From positions 112,771-176,770 of the forward strand of contig JAFRPL010000007.1 in the NCBI GenBank assembly GCA_017429165.1: a DNA stretch of 64,000 nucleotides, in the 5' to 3' direction. The stretch comes from Clostridia bacterium (GTDB lineage: Bacteria > Bacillota > Clostridia > Oscillospirales > CAG-382). Position 1 is the stretch's first letter. Each line of letters starts with the position of its first letter. Positions 26,859-35,910 of the stretch are shown piece by piece. The position numbers were made by a program, and so were the translations under genes. Below the pieces are notes generated by a model. It was not told the origin of the DNA and searched no databases. It worked only from the letters and a program-made list of their open reading frames with translations.

Positions 26859-27755
26859 ATGAACGACGAAAAACGCAAACATCTTATCAAACTTGCAATA
26901 TTCGCGGGCATCGCGATAGTTCTGGCGGTGATATGCTACACCACCAAGCTCATCCCGTGGCAGGGTTTTGACAACGTAAAGGTCGATCTCGTCACCATAC
27001 TCAAACTGATCATCATGATCTGCGGCGTGCTCGCCGCCGAGCTCCTCGCCGTGTTCCTTCTGGGACTCGTCAAGCCCAAAAAGCACCGCGCCCGTTCGGT
27101 GGTCTCGATAATTTCGAGCGTGCTCAAATACGTGGCCGCCATAGTCATACTCTGCTGGGGACTTTCCATAATAGGCGTCAACGTTTCCACCATCGTCGCC
27201 AGCGTGGGGATCGTCGCCCTGGTCATAGGCTTTTCGGCAGAAAGTCTTATCGCCGATATGGTCACCGGCGCGTTTATGATTTTTGAAAACCAGTACAACG
27301 TGGGCGACATAGTCGAAGTGGACGGCTTCAGAGGCACCGTAACGAATATAGGCCTGCGCACCACCAGTCTCACCGACCCCGGCGGGAACGTAAAGATAGT
27401 CAACAATTCCGCCATGAAAAACATACTCAACCGTTCCGATAAACCCTCGCGCGCGATCAGCATAATAGCCGTCCCCTACGGCACCGATTTCAAAAAGCTG
27501 GAACGCGAGATCCCCGCGCTTATGGAACGCATCAAAGAGGCGCATCCCGATATTTTCAAAAAGGTCCCGATGTATCTCGGTATAGACGATCTCGCCGAAA
27601 GCGCGGTCATTATGAAGTTCGTCGGCGAAGTTGACGAAGACAACATCTTTATAGGCAGGCGCGTGCTGAACCACGATCTGCTGCTCGGCTTCAAAGATCT
27701 GGGCGTGGAATGCCCGTTCCCGCAGGTGGACGTTCACAACATCCCCGCAAAATAA
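26859..27755 (+). CDS. Small-conductance mechanosensitive channel (MscS family)
   Basis: 298 residues from the ATG at 26859 with GGAG six bases upstream. Three membrane helices (about 11-30, 46-70, 86-110) precede the pore-lining TM3 region with IVASVGIVALVIGFSAESLI (split here: IVASVGIVALVIG about 113-125). The beta domain QYNVGDIVEVDGFRGTVTNI follows, then a C-terminal alpha/beta cage. MscS channels open on membrane tension and release osmolytes during hypo-osmotic shock. The glycine/alanine packing of TM3 and the conserved VGDIVE motif are intact. No partner gene is evident. Confidence 0.95.
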   Translation: MNDEKRKHLIKLAIFAGIAIVLAVICYTTKLIPWQGFDNVKVDLVTILKLIIMICGVLAAELLAVFLLGLVKPKKHRARSVVSIISSVLKYVAAIVILCWGLSIIGVNVSTIVASVGIVALVIGFSAESLIADMVTGAFMIFENQYNVGDIVEVDGFRGTVTNIGLRTTSLTDPGGNVKIVNNSAMKNILNRSDKPSRAISIIAVPYGTDFKKLEREIPALMERIKEAHPDIFKKVPMYLGIDDLAESAVIMKFVGEVDEDNIFIGRRVLNHDLLLGFKDLGVECPFPQVDVHNIPAK

Positions 27756-27794
27756 CGGTTTTTTATGAAACTGTTTACAAAGGAGGGATGAACA

Positions 27795-28934
27795 TTGCGC
27801 GAACTGTACGACAAAGAGACCAACTTCCGCACATACGGTTCCAACGACGAATTCGGCGCGTTCCCGCGTGAATGCGACATGGTGCGCGAGCCGCCCGACC
27901 CTGCCGAAACGCACGAGTCGGCGGAAGAGCGCATAGCCAAAAGCGAATACAACGACGACGCGGTCTTTGTTACAGAAGCGCCCACGGAAGAGCAAAAGAC
28001 CAAAAAGCGCCACGACATACTCAAACAGTACGTGCTCAAGCCGGCGCTGTCGCTCACGCTGGTGCTTTCGCTCGCGCACGCGGCGCTGGGCATAGATTTT
28101 CTGGGCGACGATTACTTGAGCAGCGCGTTCACCACGATGAATTCCGAATGGATCGAGGAACATCCCGAAGAATGGGGCAAGGAACCGCACGGCCACTGGG
28201 AAGAGCCGTGGGACGAACCGTGGGAAGAATCCCGGGACGAGCCGCGCGACGAGCCCGAAGACGGTTCTTTCCCCAAGCTCGACCATCCCGATCCCGACTG
28301 GCTGGGTATGTATTCCTGGAGCGAAGAAGGACCGGAACTGTATCTGCGCGTTTATATGACCGGCGATGAAAATGAGACCGCCAAATACTTTGTGAAAGGC
28401 GCGGCGTGGGACGTCTACGATCCCGGCGGAGAGCTTTTCGACGAGCTCGACGGCGCGTATTACGACAGTTCGACCAACACGCTGACTCTGCGCGACTTTT
28501 CGTGCTATCTTATCGACGCCAACCTGATGGGCAACGGCTTCACCGTGCGCCTGGAAGGCGAGTCCGACGTTGATTACATAACGGTATGGGGCGCCGGCTA
28601 CGGCGGCAGCGTAACGTTTGAAGGCGACGGCGTTTTAAGATGCGGCGGCATTTCGCTCAACGCCGAATACGGCGCAAGCTGTATCATGGTGAGGTACGGA
28701 GTCACGCTCGATCTGCACGCGCAAAGCAGCAGCGGCGCGCTCGCGGTCTACGACACGCTGCTCGACACACCGCTTTATCTTGAGCCCGGAATGTATATGG
28801 AAGGCGGAAGTATGGAGCAGATCGGCGCCATACCCCTGGAAAATGAAGACGGCGGCGCTTATTACGCTTACACATACGTGGCGGAAGATACTTCCGGCAA
28901 TTATTCGCTCAACGTGACCGTGACCGGCGGATGA
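27795..28934 (+). CDS. Membrane protein of unknown function with acidic, Trp-rich linker
   Basis: 379 residues from a TTG that has AAGGAGGG seven bases upstream; no ATG in this frame is better placed. A charged cytoplasmic region (1-75), one membrane helix (about 80-100), an acidic Trp/Pro-rich linker (118-160, repeated W(E/D)EPW(D/E)E) and an exported beta-rich C-terminal domain (165-379), with repeated YDSSTNTLTLRDF-type strands that resemble a carbohydrate-free beta-helix. I recognise no family. It ends directly against a fragment of CTP synthase in the same frame, so it may have been inserted into, or replaced, most of that gene. Confidence 0.75.
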   Translation: MRELYDKETNFRTYGSNDEFGAFPRECDMVREPPDPAETHESAEERIAKSEYNDDAVFVTEAPTEEQKTKKRHDILKQYVLKPALSLTLVLSLAHAALGIDFLGDDYLSSAFTTMNSEWIEEHPEEWGKEPHGHWEEPWDEPWEESRDEPRDEPEDGSFPKLDHPDPDWLGMYSWSEEGPELYLRVYMTGDENETAKYFVKGAAWDVYDPGGELFDELDGAYYDSSTNTLTLRDFSCYLIDANLMGNGFTVRLEGESDVDYITVWGAGYGGSVTFEGDGVLRCGGISLNAEYGASCIMVRYGVTLDLHAQSSSGALAVYDTLLDTPLYLEPGMYMEGGSMEQIGAIPLENEDGGAYYAYTYVAEDTSGNYSLNVTVTGG

Positions 28935-29144
28935 CGGCGGTATTACCGCGAAATACTCACCGAATGCGGACTCACCCTCAGCGGCATGTCGCCGGACGGG
29001 CGCCTTGTAGAGACCGTTGAGCTTACTGAACGGCCGTTCTTCGTGGGCGTGCAGTATCATCCCGAATTCAAATCGCGCCCCAACAAGCCGCATCCGCTGT
29101 TTCTGGGCTTTATAGGCGCGGCTTACGAAAGATCGAAAAAGTGA
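28935..29144 (+). pseudogene. pyrG: 3' remnant of CTP synthase gene
   Basis: After the preceding stop codon the same frame encodes 67 residues from 28941 that match the C-terminus of CTP synthase, including [15 protein letters not shown] and [19 protein letters not shown]. The latter includes the glutaminase His-Pro-Glu catalytic pair of the GATase1 domain. No start codon, synthetase domain or nucleophile cysteine is present, so it cannot be functional alone. The ending [13 protein letters not shown] is intact down to a normal stop codon and terminator. Confidence 0.85.
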
Positions 29145-29205
29145 CATGTGCTTAAAACGGCTGTGTCCTTTTGCGCCCGGCACACGGCAGCGCATAAATG
29201 CAGAC

Positions 29206-29235
29206 AAAAAGCAGATCGAACAGATCTGCTTTTTT
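29206..29235 (+). terminator. Terminator after the pyrG remnant
   Basis: AAAAAGCAGATC and GATCTGCTTTTTT form a 12-bp stem with a 5-base loop and a T run. A second perfect inverted repeat (29237-29263, TTTTCTTCCGGCG type) follows immediately, so the region holds hairpins in tandem. Confidence 0.88.
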
Positions 29236-29286
29236 GTTTTCTTCCGGCGCCGCCGGAAGAAAACGGCAAAAAACCGTTTGCGGTTA

Positions 29287-29315
29287 TTGATTTTTGCACG
29301 CGTATATGATATTAT
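29287..29315 (+). promoter_or_regulatory. Promoter of the first solute-binding protein gene
   Basis: TTGATT (29287-29292) and TATTAT (29310-29315) with a 17-base spacer. Transcription would start about 50 bases before the ATG. Confidence 0.7.
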
Positions 29316-29374
29316 AAATCTGTAAATACGCGTGAGACGGCAGATCCGTTTCCTGCATAGGAGGAGGACAACTT

Positions 29375-30946
29375 ATGAGAAAAATGATTTCACTGCTGCT
29401 TGCGCTTGTCGTTTTGGCCGCGTGCTTTGCAGCCTGCGGCAGCAACGACAGCGAAAGCAAAGAAGAGCTCTCGAATCCCGAACAAAGCGCGGTTTCCGCA
29501 GAAGAAAACTCCGAGCCGGTTTCGGAGGAAGATCCTGCTCAGGCAATACTCAATAACCCCGATATTTACAAAGGAGACGATTATTCCGGCAGGACTTTCA
29601 AGATCCTTACTTCGTATTCCGCTACCACAATGCCTTCGGAATTCGTATATAACGTGGAAGTCGCGGAAGAGACGATGCCCGACACCGTCAACCAGGCGAT
29701 CAAGCGCCGCAACGACAACGTTTACGACCTGCTCGGAGTTACCATCGTAGACGAATACTACTACGCTTCCGACCGTTACGGCGGGATGGCGCCCATGAAA
29801 GTCAGGCAGATAATAAGCGATGCCGACAATTCGTACAGTATGTTTTCGCTCTGCCTCTACGACTGCGGAACGCTCGCGCTCGAGGACTATATATGGAACC
29901 TGAAAGAGCTGGAAAACATCAATACCGAGAATCCCTGGTGGGACCAGTATTTCAACGAAAGCGTGACCATTGCGAATCAGCTTTTCTTCACCACCGGCGA
30001 TATGGGCATATTTGCCAAAGGCTGCACGCCCTGCGTTTATTACAACACCCGCCTTATTGAGGACCTCGGTCTGGAAGATCCCATAAAACTTGCCGAACGC
30101 GGCGAATGGACCATAGACAAAGCAATAGAATATTCCAAGGCGATGCCTCACGAGGATCTGCCCCCGACCGAACAGTACAAACATACCTTCGGATGGTCCG
30201 GCCAGTACGACGACGTTTACGCTATGATGTTCGGTTCCGGCACCCGCGTCCTTTCGCGCGATGCAGACGGATATCTCGCGCTCACGCTCGAATCCGAGAC
30301 CGCCGTCAACGCGATAAACAAGATAGTCGAGTTTATGGCCGACAGCTCTTACTTGTGTGCCAACGACCTGTTCGTGCTCTCCAACAATCCCGGACAGTTT
30401 GTTGAACAGGCGTTCATAGAAGGCCGCTGCCTGTTCATTTCCGGAGGCATCAACGGTACCATCGCACTGCATATGGACGACGTGGTCGGCGTACTGCCCG
30501 TGCCCAAGGTATCGGTCGACCAGGATCACTATTATTCGCTGGTCAACACCTGGGTAGCCAACGGCTACTTCATAGCCGCGAATCTCGGCAAGGAAGATGC
30601 GGAATTCGCCGCCGCCGTGATGGACGCGATGGGTTATTATTCATGGATCAAATATCCCGATTCCGTGGCTTTCAACTTCTATGAAAAAATGATAAAAGCC
30701 CAAAGGACTGCCAGAGAAGATTACGAAGCGATGCTCGACCTCATCTTCGAAGCGCGCGGGTGCGAACTCGGCTCTATATTCCAGATAGGCAAACGCACCG
30801 CGAATATCACCGCAAACGATATGTTCATCCAGCTGCTCAACAGCAAAGGCGCTCAGCAGTTCAATTCGCTTTACGAAAGATACAAGAACGCCTTTGAAGC
30901 CGATACCGAAAACCTGAACGAATATTTCAAAGCGAATCTGGAATAG
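29375..30946 (+). CDS. Extracellular solute-binding lipoprotein, copy 1
   Basis: 523 residues. Signal peptide with lipobox FAAC (Cys at residue 21), then an acidic Ser/Glu linker and a large two-lobed binding domain typical of ABC sugar-binding proteins of the family 1 type; the end reads KGAQQFNSLYERYKNAFEADTENLNEYF. Such lipoproteins capture oligosaccharides or similar ligands outside the cell and deliver them to an ABC permease. No permease or ATPase gene is adjacent, so it must use a transporter encoded elsewhere. It is paralogous to the next gene (similar length, same lobes and C-terminus). Confidence 0.85.
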   Translation: MRKMISLLLALVVLAACFAACGSNDSESKEELSNPEQSAVSAEENSEPVSEEDPAQAILNNPDIYKGDDYSGRTFKILTSYSATTMPSEFVYNVEVAEETMPDTVNQAIKRRNDNVYDLLGVTIVDEYYYASDRYGGMAPMKVRQIISDADNSYSMFSLCLYDCGTLALEDYIWNLKELENINTENPWWDQYFNESVTIANQLFFTTGDMGIFAKGCTPCVYYNTRLIEDLGLEDPIKLAERGEWTIDKAIEYSKAMPHEDLPPTEQYKHTFGWSGQYDDVYAMMFGSGTRVLSRDADGYLALTLESETAVNAINKIVEFMADSSYLCANDLFVLSNNPGQFVEQAFIEGRCLFISGGINGTIALHMDDVVGVLPVPKVSVDQDHYYSLVNTWVANGYFIAANLGKEDAEFAAAVMDAMGYYSWIKYPDSVAFNFYEKMIKAQRTAREDYEAMLDLIFEARGCELGSIFQIGKRTANITANDMFIQLLNSKGAQQFNSLYERYKNAFEADTENLNEYFKANLE

Positions 30947-30996
30947 CGCAAATAACCGCATCCGGATCAAAAAATCATTTTAATAGAGGGCACTAT

Positions 30997-32547
30997 ATGA
31001 AAAAACTATTGGCGATCCTGCTTTGTTTCGTTCTGTTCGCCGCGTGCTTTGCCGCCTGCGGCAAGACAGAGGAAGAACAGAGCAAAGAAGAACCCGTCAG
31101 CGCCGAACAGAGCACGGCACTTTCGGAAGAAGAATCTTCCGCCGAAGAAGAATCGACCGCACCCGTGCTCAATGTTGAACAGAAGGATTACGAAGACAAA
31201 GAATTCGTCATAATGGGTTCGTGGCATAATACCGATTACGGCTCCGAAATAATGCCGAGCGAGTACGTAGACGACACCAGCGAATTCATCACCACCAACG
31301 TCAACGAGGCGATAGCCGAACGCAACCGCCTGACCGAAGACTATCTGGGCGTGAAGATACGCGAACTCTATGTGGTTTCCGACCGTATGAGCGGCGCCGC
31401 CGCGCAGCAGCTGCGCGAAAACCATCTTGCCGGCACGCTCGGAGTCCACGTCGTGGCGCCTTCTATATACTGTCTGGGCGCGCTCGCCGGCGAAGGCATA
31501 TTCGCCGACCTCAACACCATAGAGGGCTTTGACACCGAATCGCCTTGGTTCGACCGGTCGTTTAATACGACCGCCGAAGTGAACGGAAAGCTGTTCTTCA
31601 TTCAGGGCGACTGCGGTCTTTACGGCTTCAACGCCACTCCGCTGGTATTTTTCAACAAGAGTCTCGCCGCAAAATACAATCTGCCGGATCTTTACCAGAC
31701 CGTCCGCGACGGCGAATGGACTTTCGATTTGGTGTACGAATATTCCAAACTGATGTCGGAAGACCTGAACGAAGACGGACTGATCGACTACAGGGACAAA
31801 ACGGGTTACGTGGGTCAGGCCGACGACAGCTGGAACTGGTTCTACGGCAGCGGCGAAAAGATAGTAGACGTCAAGAACGGCAAAATAGTGCTTTCGATGT
31901 ATAACGAACGCTCGGCAAACGTGGTGGAAACTATGAACAAGCTGTTTTCCGACAGGACTCTTTACTGCTGCGCCAACGACTATTTCAACGTCTCTTCGGA
32001 TCCCGTGCGCGAACTGACCAGCAAGATGTTCAAAGAGGGCAGATCGCTGTTCTTCAGCGAGATAATGTCTTATATCCACGAGTTTTCCGATATGGAAGAC
32101 GAGTTCGGCGTGCTGCCTATCCCCAAGTACAGCGTAGAGCAGGAAGATTACCACACGCTGCTCAACAGCTGGTCCGGCAACGCGTTCGCCATCCCCGACG
32201 TGCTCAGCGACGAAGATCGCATCTTCGCTTCCGAATGCCTGCAGACGTTTTGCTATTTTTCCACCGACACGGTCAAAAAGGAATATATAGAACGCACGCT
32301 CAAATATCAGAAGACCACCGACGAAAACAGCGCGGAGATGCTGGAGATAATCTTCGGCACGCGCGGCACCGACCTTGGGTTCATCTACAACGTGGGAAGC
32401 CACGGCAACGCGACCACCGACACCTCGCTCCCCTGGCTGCTGCAGAAGATGATGGACGGTTCGATCACTTTCTCCGCCGGCTTTGAAGCGCGCATGAGCG
32501 CCGCCGAAAGCGATATCGAAACCATTCAGGCGATGTATTCCGATTAG
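30997..32547 (+). CDS. Extracellular solute-binding lipoprotein, copy 2
   Basis: 516 residues, with signal peptide and lipobox FAAC (Cys 21), a Glu/Ser-rich spacer to about residue 55, then the binding domain. Shared landmarks with copy 1 are RNRLTEDYLGVKIRE versus its RNDNVYDLLGVTIVD, NPxWDxxFN-like segments, a NGEWTFD-type turn and the ENSAEMLEIIFGTRGTDLG stretch near the end. Divergence between copies suggests distinct ligands. It lies 50 bases downstream with a weak site for its own initiation and is probably cotranscribed. Confidence 0.85.
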   Translation: MKKLLAILLCFVLFAACFAACGKTEEEQSKEEPVSAEQSTALSEEESSAEEESTAPVLNVEQKDYEDKEFVIMGSWHNTDYGSEIMPSEYVDDTSEFITTNVNEAIAERNRLTEDYLGVKIRELYVVSDRMSGAAAQQLRENHLAGTLGVHVVAPSIYCLGALAGEGIFADLNTIEGFDTESPWFDRSFNTTAEVNGKLFFIQGDCGLYGFNATPLVFFNKSLAAKYNLPDLYQTVRDGEWTFDLVYEYSKLMSEDLNEDGLIDYRDKTGYVGQADDSWNWFYGSGEKIVDVKNGKIVLSMYNERSANVVETMNKLFSDRTLYCCANDYFNVSSDPVRELTSKMFKEGRSLFFSEIMSYIHEFSDMEDEFGVLPIPKYSVEQEDYHTLLNSWSGNAFAIPDVLSDEDRIFASECLQTFCYFSTDTVKKEYIERTLKYQKTTDENSAEMLEIIFGTRGTDLGFIYNVGSHGNATTDTSLPWLLQKMMDGSITFSAGFEARMSAAESDIETIQAMYSD

Positions 32548-32584
32548 TCGCGGCAAAAGCCATACCTGTAAAAACAAATAAAAT

Positions 32585-32613
32585 GCGGCGCACTTCTTTA
32601 CCGGGTGCGCCGC
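32585..32613 (+). other. GC-rich hairpin between lipoprotein and SGNH genes
   Basis: A perfect 9-bp inverted repeat GCGGCGCAC / GTGCGCCGC with an 11-base loop, 37 bases after the lipoprotein stop codon. No T run follows on either strand, so it is more likely an mRNA-stabilising or processing hairpin than a terminator. Confidence 0.5.
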
Positions 32614-32650
32614 GGCAATATAAGAAGCAAAAACTGTATACGAGGCGTTT

Positions 32651-34222
32651 ATGCGGAACGAAATTTTAAAAATAAAACCCGAAAGCCCGCTTAAAAAAGA
32701 CCTGGTCACTCTGTCGTTCGACATCACATTCACATCCCTTCCCGAAAAACCCTGTGTGGACGATTCGTTCATTTTCCCCGACGAGCTTTTCACGGTCAAC
32801 GTGGGCGAAGAAGAAAAGTTCACCGCCGATTATATCTATCAATCAAAATTCGTGGTCTTCAAGGCCGGGGACAAGCTGAATTTCGGCGGATACTGCCCCG
32901 ATTTCAACCGCACCTGCGACCTGATCCGCGACAAAAGCGGTAATACCGCTTTTGAACCCGGCGTACGGTATCACATTGTGATAAAGCTCACGAGATATCG
33001 CGTTTACATAGACGTGAACGACGGTTTTGCGACCGATTTCTACGGCAACGGGAGAAACGCGATAGACGAAGTGAGGTTTTATGCCAACAAAGGCGTGAGC
33101 GTGATACTGGAAAACGCAGAGCTTAAAGAAGAAGACAAACAATACCCCATAAAAGACCGCACGCTGAAAAAGTTTCTGGACGAAGGCCTGTTCTGCAACT
33201 ATCTTTCTTACCACACCGACGCATACGGGCTCTTTTTCGACCGGCTCAACATTATTCAGAACATAAAATGCACCACGCGGAATTCCGGCCAGTACGAGAC
33301 CGGCGTGATGCTCGATTTTTATTCGGACACGAACAAACTGAAAATCAGCTGCACCGTAATGGACGCCGAGGTGAGAGATTACGACCTTAAGTTCGGCCTG
33401 CTCATAAACCGTAAAGCGGTCGAAAGCATGACGCGAAAGGTAAACAAAAACGATCACATAGTCGAAGAATTCGATCTGCCGCCCGGTGACAAAAGGATAA
33501 CGCTCGTCTTTCCCTGCTGCCACACGGTCGCGATAGACAAGATATCCATAGACAAGAACGCCGCGGTATGCAAAGTCAAAAAGAAAAAGACCATAGTCCT
33601 GCTCGGCGATTCGATCACCGAAGGCAGCGAATGTCTCAGACCCGAATGCGCCTATTTCAACAAGCTCGCGCTGAAATACGATCTTTACAGTATAAACATG
33701 GCCGTTTCCGGAAGGTCGTTCAACGATTACAATCTGCTGGGCGGTTACGACATCAAGCCGGATTACGTGCTCATAGCGAACGGCACGAATTCGTTCTGTA
33801 TGGGCGCCGCGCCTAAGGAAGCGGCGTTCGGCGAGCTTGAAAAGACCATGGAAACAGTGATAAAAGCCGCCGGATCGTATTTCCCCAAGGCGACCGTCAT
33901 AGGTCTGCTGCCTATCTGGCGTTCGGACGAGAACGGCCCGAACTTTACGCTGAGAGAGACCGCGGAAAAGATGAAAGAGATCTATCAAAGATACGACGGT
34001 ATCAAAATAATCGATTGCTACCGCTATATCCCTTTCGACGCAAAGTATTTTTCCAATTCCAATCTCGCGCTGCATCCCAATTACGCCGGTCACGCCATTT
34101 ACGGCGACAGACTGATAGAAGACATTTCGCATATCTTTGGCAGACCTAAGAAAAATTACGATAAATATTACGCAGCCAAATTGCTTGGCGGCAAAAAGAA
34201 AGCGGGAGAAAAAACAATATGA
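32651..34222 (+). CDS. SGNH/GDSL-type hydrolase with N-terminal beta domains
   Basis: 523 residues, no signal peptide. The N-terminal 300 residues are beta-rich and unrecognised (two jelly-roll-like parts). The C-terminal domain (about 315-500) has SGNH block I LLGDSITEG with the nucleophile Ser, block II-like AVSGRSFNDYN (Gly) and block III ANGTNSF (Asn). Block V has SNLALHPNYAGH: the His is present but the position of the usual Asp is a Leu, so the triad may be incomplete. Family members deacetylate or de-esterify glycans. It overlaps the following beta-helix gene by four bases, linking both to one pathway. Confidence 0.82.
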   Translation: MRNEILKIKPESPLKKDLVTLSFDITFTSLPEKPCVDDSFIFPDELFTVNVGEEEKFTADYIYQSKFVVFKAGDKLNFGGYCPDFNRTCDLIRDKSGNTAFEPGVRYHIVIKLTRYRVYIDVNDGFATDFYGNGRNAIDEVRFYANKGVSVILENAELKEEDKQYPIKDRTLKKFLDEGLFCNYLSYHTDAYGLFFDRLNIIQNIKCTTRNSGQYETGVMLDFYSDTNKLKISCTVMDAEVRDYDLKFGLLINRKAVESMTRKVNKNDHIVEEFDLPPGDKRITLVFPCCHTVAIDKISIDKNAAVCKVKKKKTIVLLGDSITEGSECLRPECAYFNKLALKYDLYSINMAVSGRSFNDYNLLGGYDIKPDYVLIANGTNSFCMGAAPKEAAFGELEKTMETVIKAAGSYFPKATVIGLLPIWRSDENGPNFTLRETAEKMKEIYQRYDGIKIIDCYRYIPFDAKYFSNSNLALHPNYAGHAIYGDRLIEDISHIFGRPKKNYDKYYAAKLLGGKKKAGEKTI

Positions 34223-35847
34223 AAAAAGTGTTGTTCCGAAAAGGGATCGCCATAGAAAGCGACACTTATTATTATTTCGATAAAGAACTGCTCGAATATT
34301 ACGAGGAAGACACGGACTTCAGCGATAATTACGAATATTTCTGCTCGCTTTCCGAACATTCCAAAGGGTACGGAGTCGCCGTCTGCGTGGAAAGCAAAGA
34401 AAACGTCACGCTGGATTTCGGCGGCGCGACAATACTTTTGCACGGAACGATCCAGCCGTTTGTCATAGCGAACAGCAAAAACGTCGCCGTAAAGAACGTA
34501 AACGTCAGGTACGACCGCTCTTTCACCACCGAAATGATATTGAAAGAGCGCGACGAAAATTATTTGCGGTGCCGCGTAAAAGACGGTTTCCCCTACGAAG
34601 TAAAAGACGGCAGGTTCATTCCCTACAGCCCGTATTTCCGCGACGAGACGATAGACAAAGGGTTTGTGTTCATGCAGGAGTTCGACACCGAGACGCTCAA
34701 AGGCTTAAGCTGGCCCGTCGTCATAATCGGCTCGCTCGATAAAGAAAAGGCCGTCCTCCCCTGGGGCGGCGCGGTCCCGATGATGCTCGCGTACGAAGAC
34801 GGCGAAGACGTTGTATTCAAAGGCGAAAACCTGCCCGGTTACAAAGTCGGTTCCACGCTCGTTTTGAGCGGCGGCAACCGCGAAATATCCAATCTGACCG
34901 CTTTCAACAGTGAAGACGTGCTCATAGAAAACTACCGCATCCTCAACGGGCTGGGTATGGGGATACTTCCCATCTACTGCAAGAACGTCACGCTCGACGG
35001 GCTTAAGATGTTTTACGACGAAAAATCTCCCGGCATCGCCTCCAATACGGCGGACGGCCTGCACGCGGTGGCGCTCAAGGGCGACCTTGTGATCAAAAAT
35101 TCCGTTTTCTACGGAATGATCGACGACGCGCTCAACATACATTCAAATTACTACGCGTTCGAAAGCAAAGACGGCAGCACGATGTATATCACATGCGCAG
35201 GCCCCGCGCTCACGTTCAAGATATTCGGCGAAGGCGACACGATTTCCGTGAAAGACGGGCACACGATGCGCGAGACGGCGCAGTACAAGATACTTAAGAT
35301 AGAAACCGTGGACAAAAAGACCAAAAAGCTCACGCTCGATAAAGAGGCGCTCGACCACGCCCCCGGCGACCTTATAGAAAACCTCGACACCAACCCTGAC
35401 GTGTATATCGAAAACTGCTCGTTCGGAAAAGCCAACACGCACCTGCGCTTCCAGACGCGCGGAAAGACGGTGATGAAAAACTGCTTTACCGAAATGGATC
35501 TGATGTTCACCGGCGACACGAACTACTGGTTCGAAGCGAGCCCGGTCAACGACGTGACGTTTGAAAACGTGCGGTTCGAGACCGAACGTGCCGGCGTGGC
35601 TTCGATACCTGAATTCAAATCGTGCGAAAACGAAAAGTATTATCACAAGAACGTAAAAATAGTCAACTGCTCGTTCAGCACTCCCAACGCGATCTATGCG
35701 CGGTTCACCGACAATATACGGTTTTACGATTGCAAAAACGACAAAAACGCACCGTTCGAGGTGACGCTCGACAACTGCGGCTCGTTTATGACGAACTGCG
35801 AAGTGAACGAACACGTGACTCACACAAGAGCGGAAAAAGACGAATAG
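34219..35847 (+). CDS. Right-handed beta-helix protein resembling GH110 alpha-1,3-galactosidases
   Basis: 542 residues, no signal peptide. The beta-helix rungs begin with NVTLDFGGATILLHG (about 56-70). The segment NTADGLHAVALKGDLVIKN followed by MIDDALNIHSNYY resembles the GH110 pattern in which a DD pair and an N-x-H-x-Y motif line the active site. GH110 enzymes remove terminal alpha-1,3-linked galactose from host glycans. Lack of an export signal suggests action on imported oligosaccharides, fitting the two upstream binding proteins and the translationally coupled SGNH hydrolase. A generic beta-helix protein without this activity cannot be excluded. Confidence 0.72.
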   Translation: MKKVLFRKGIAIESDTYYYFDKELLEYYEEDTDFSDNYEYFCSLSEHSKGYGVAVCVESKENVTLDFGGATILLHGTIQPFVIANSKNVAVKNVNVRYDRSFTTEMILKERDENYLRCRVKDGFPYEVKDGRFIPYSPYFRDETIDKGFVFMQEFDTETLKGLSWPVVIIGSLDKEKAVLPWGGAVPMMLAYEDGEDVVFKGENLPGYKVGSTLVLSGGNREISNLTAFNSEDVLIENYRILNGLGMGILPIYCKNVTLDGLKMFYDEKSPGIASNTADGLHAVALKGDLVIKNSVFYGMIDDALNIHSNYYAFESKDGSTMYITCAGPALTFKIFGEGDTISVKDGHTMRETAQYKILKIETVDKKTKKLTLDKEALDHAPGDLIENLDTNPDVYIENCSFGKANTHLRFQTRGKTVMKNCFTEMDLMFTGDTNYWFEASPVNDVTFENVRFETERAGVASIPEFKSCENEKYYHKNVKIVNCSFSTPNAIYARFTDNIRFYDCKNDKNAPFEVTLDNCGSFMTNCEVNEHVTHTRAEKDE

Positions 35848-35861
35848 CTTTAAAAATCAAA

Positions 35862-35900
35862 GCGGCAGACCGGAATGATCCCCGGCCTGCCGTCATTTTT
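35862..35900. terminator. Shared terminator between convergent genes
   Basis: GCGGCAGACCGG pairs with CCGGCCTGCCGT (one mismatch) around a short loop. ATTTTT follows on the plus strand and TGATTTTTA on the minus strand, so it serves both the beta-helix gene and the convergent LamG gene. Confidence 0.8.
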
Positions 35901-35910
35901 ATGCGCGGTT

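Noticed and set aside
29237..29263. Perfect inverted repeat TTTTCTTCCGGCG type as a transposon end or operator
   Set aside because: It directly follows a strong terminator and is best read as a second hairpin of a tandem terminator; no flanking duplication is seen.
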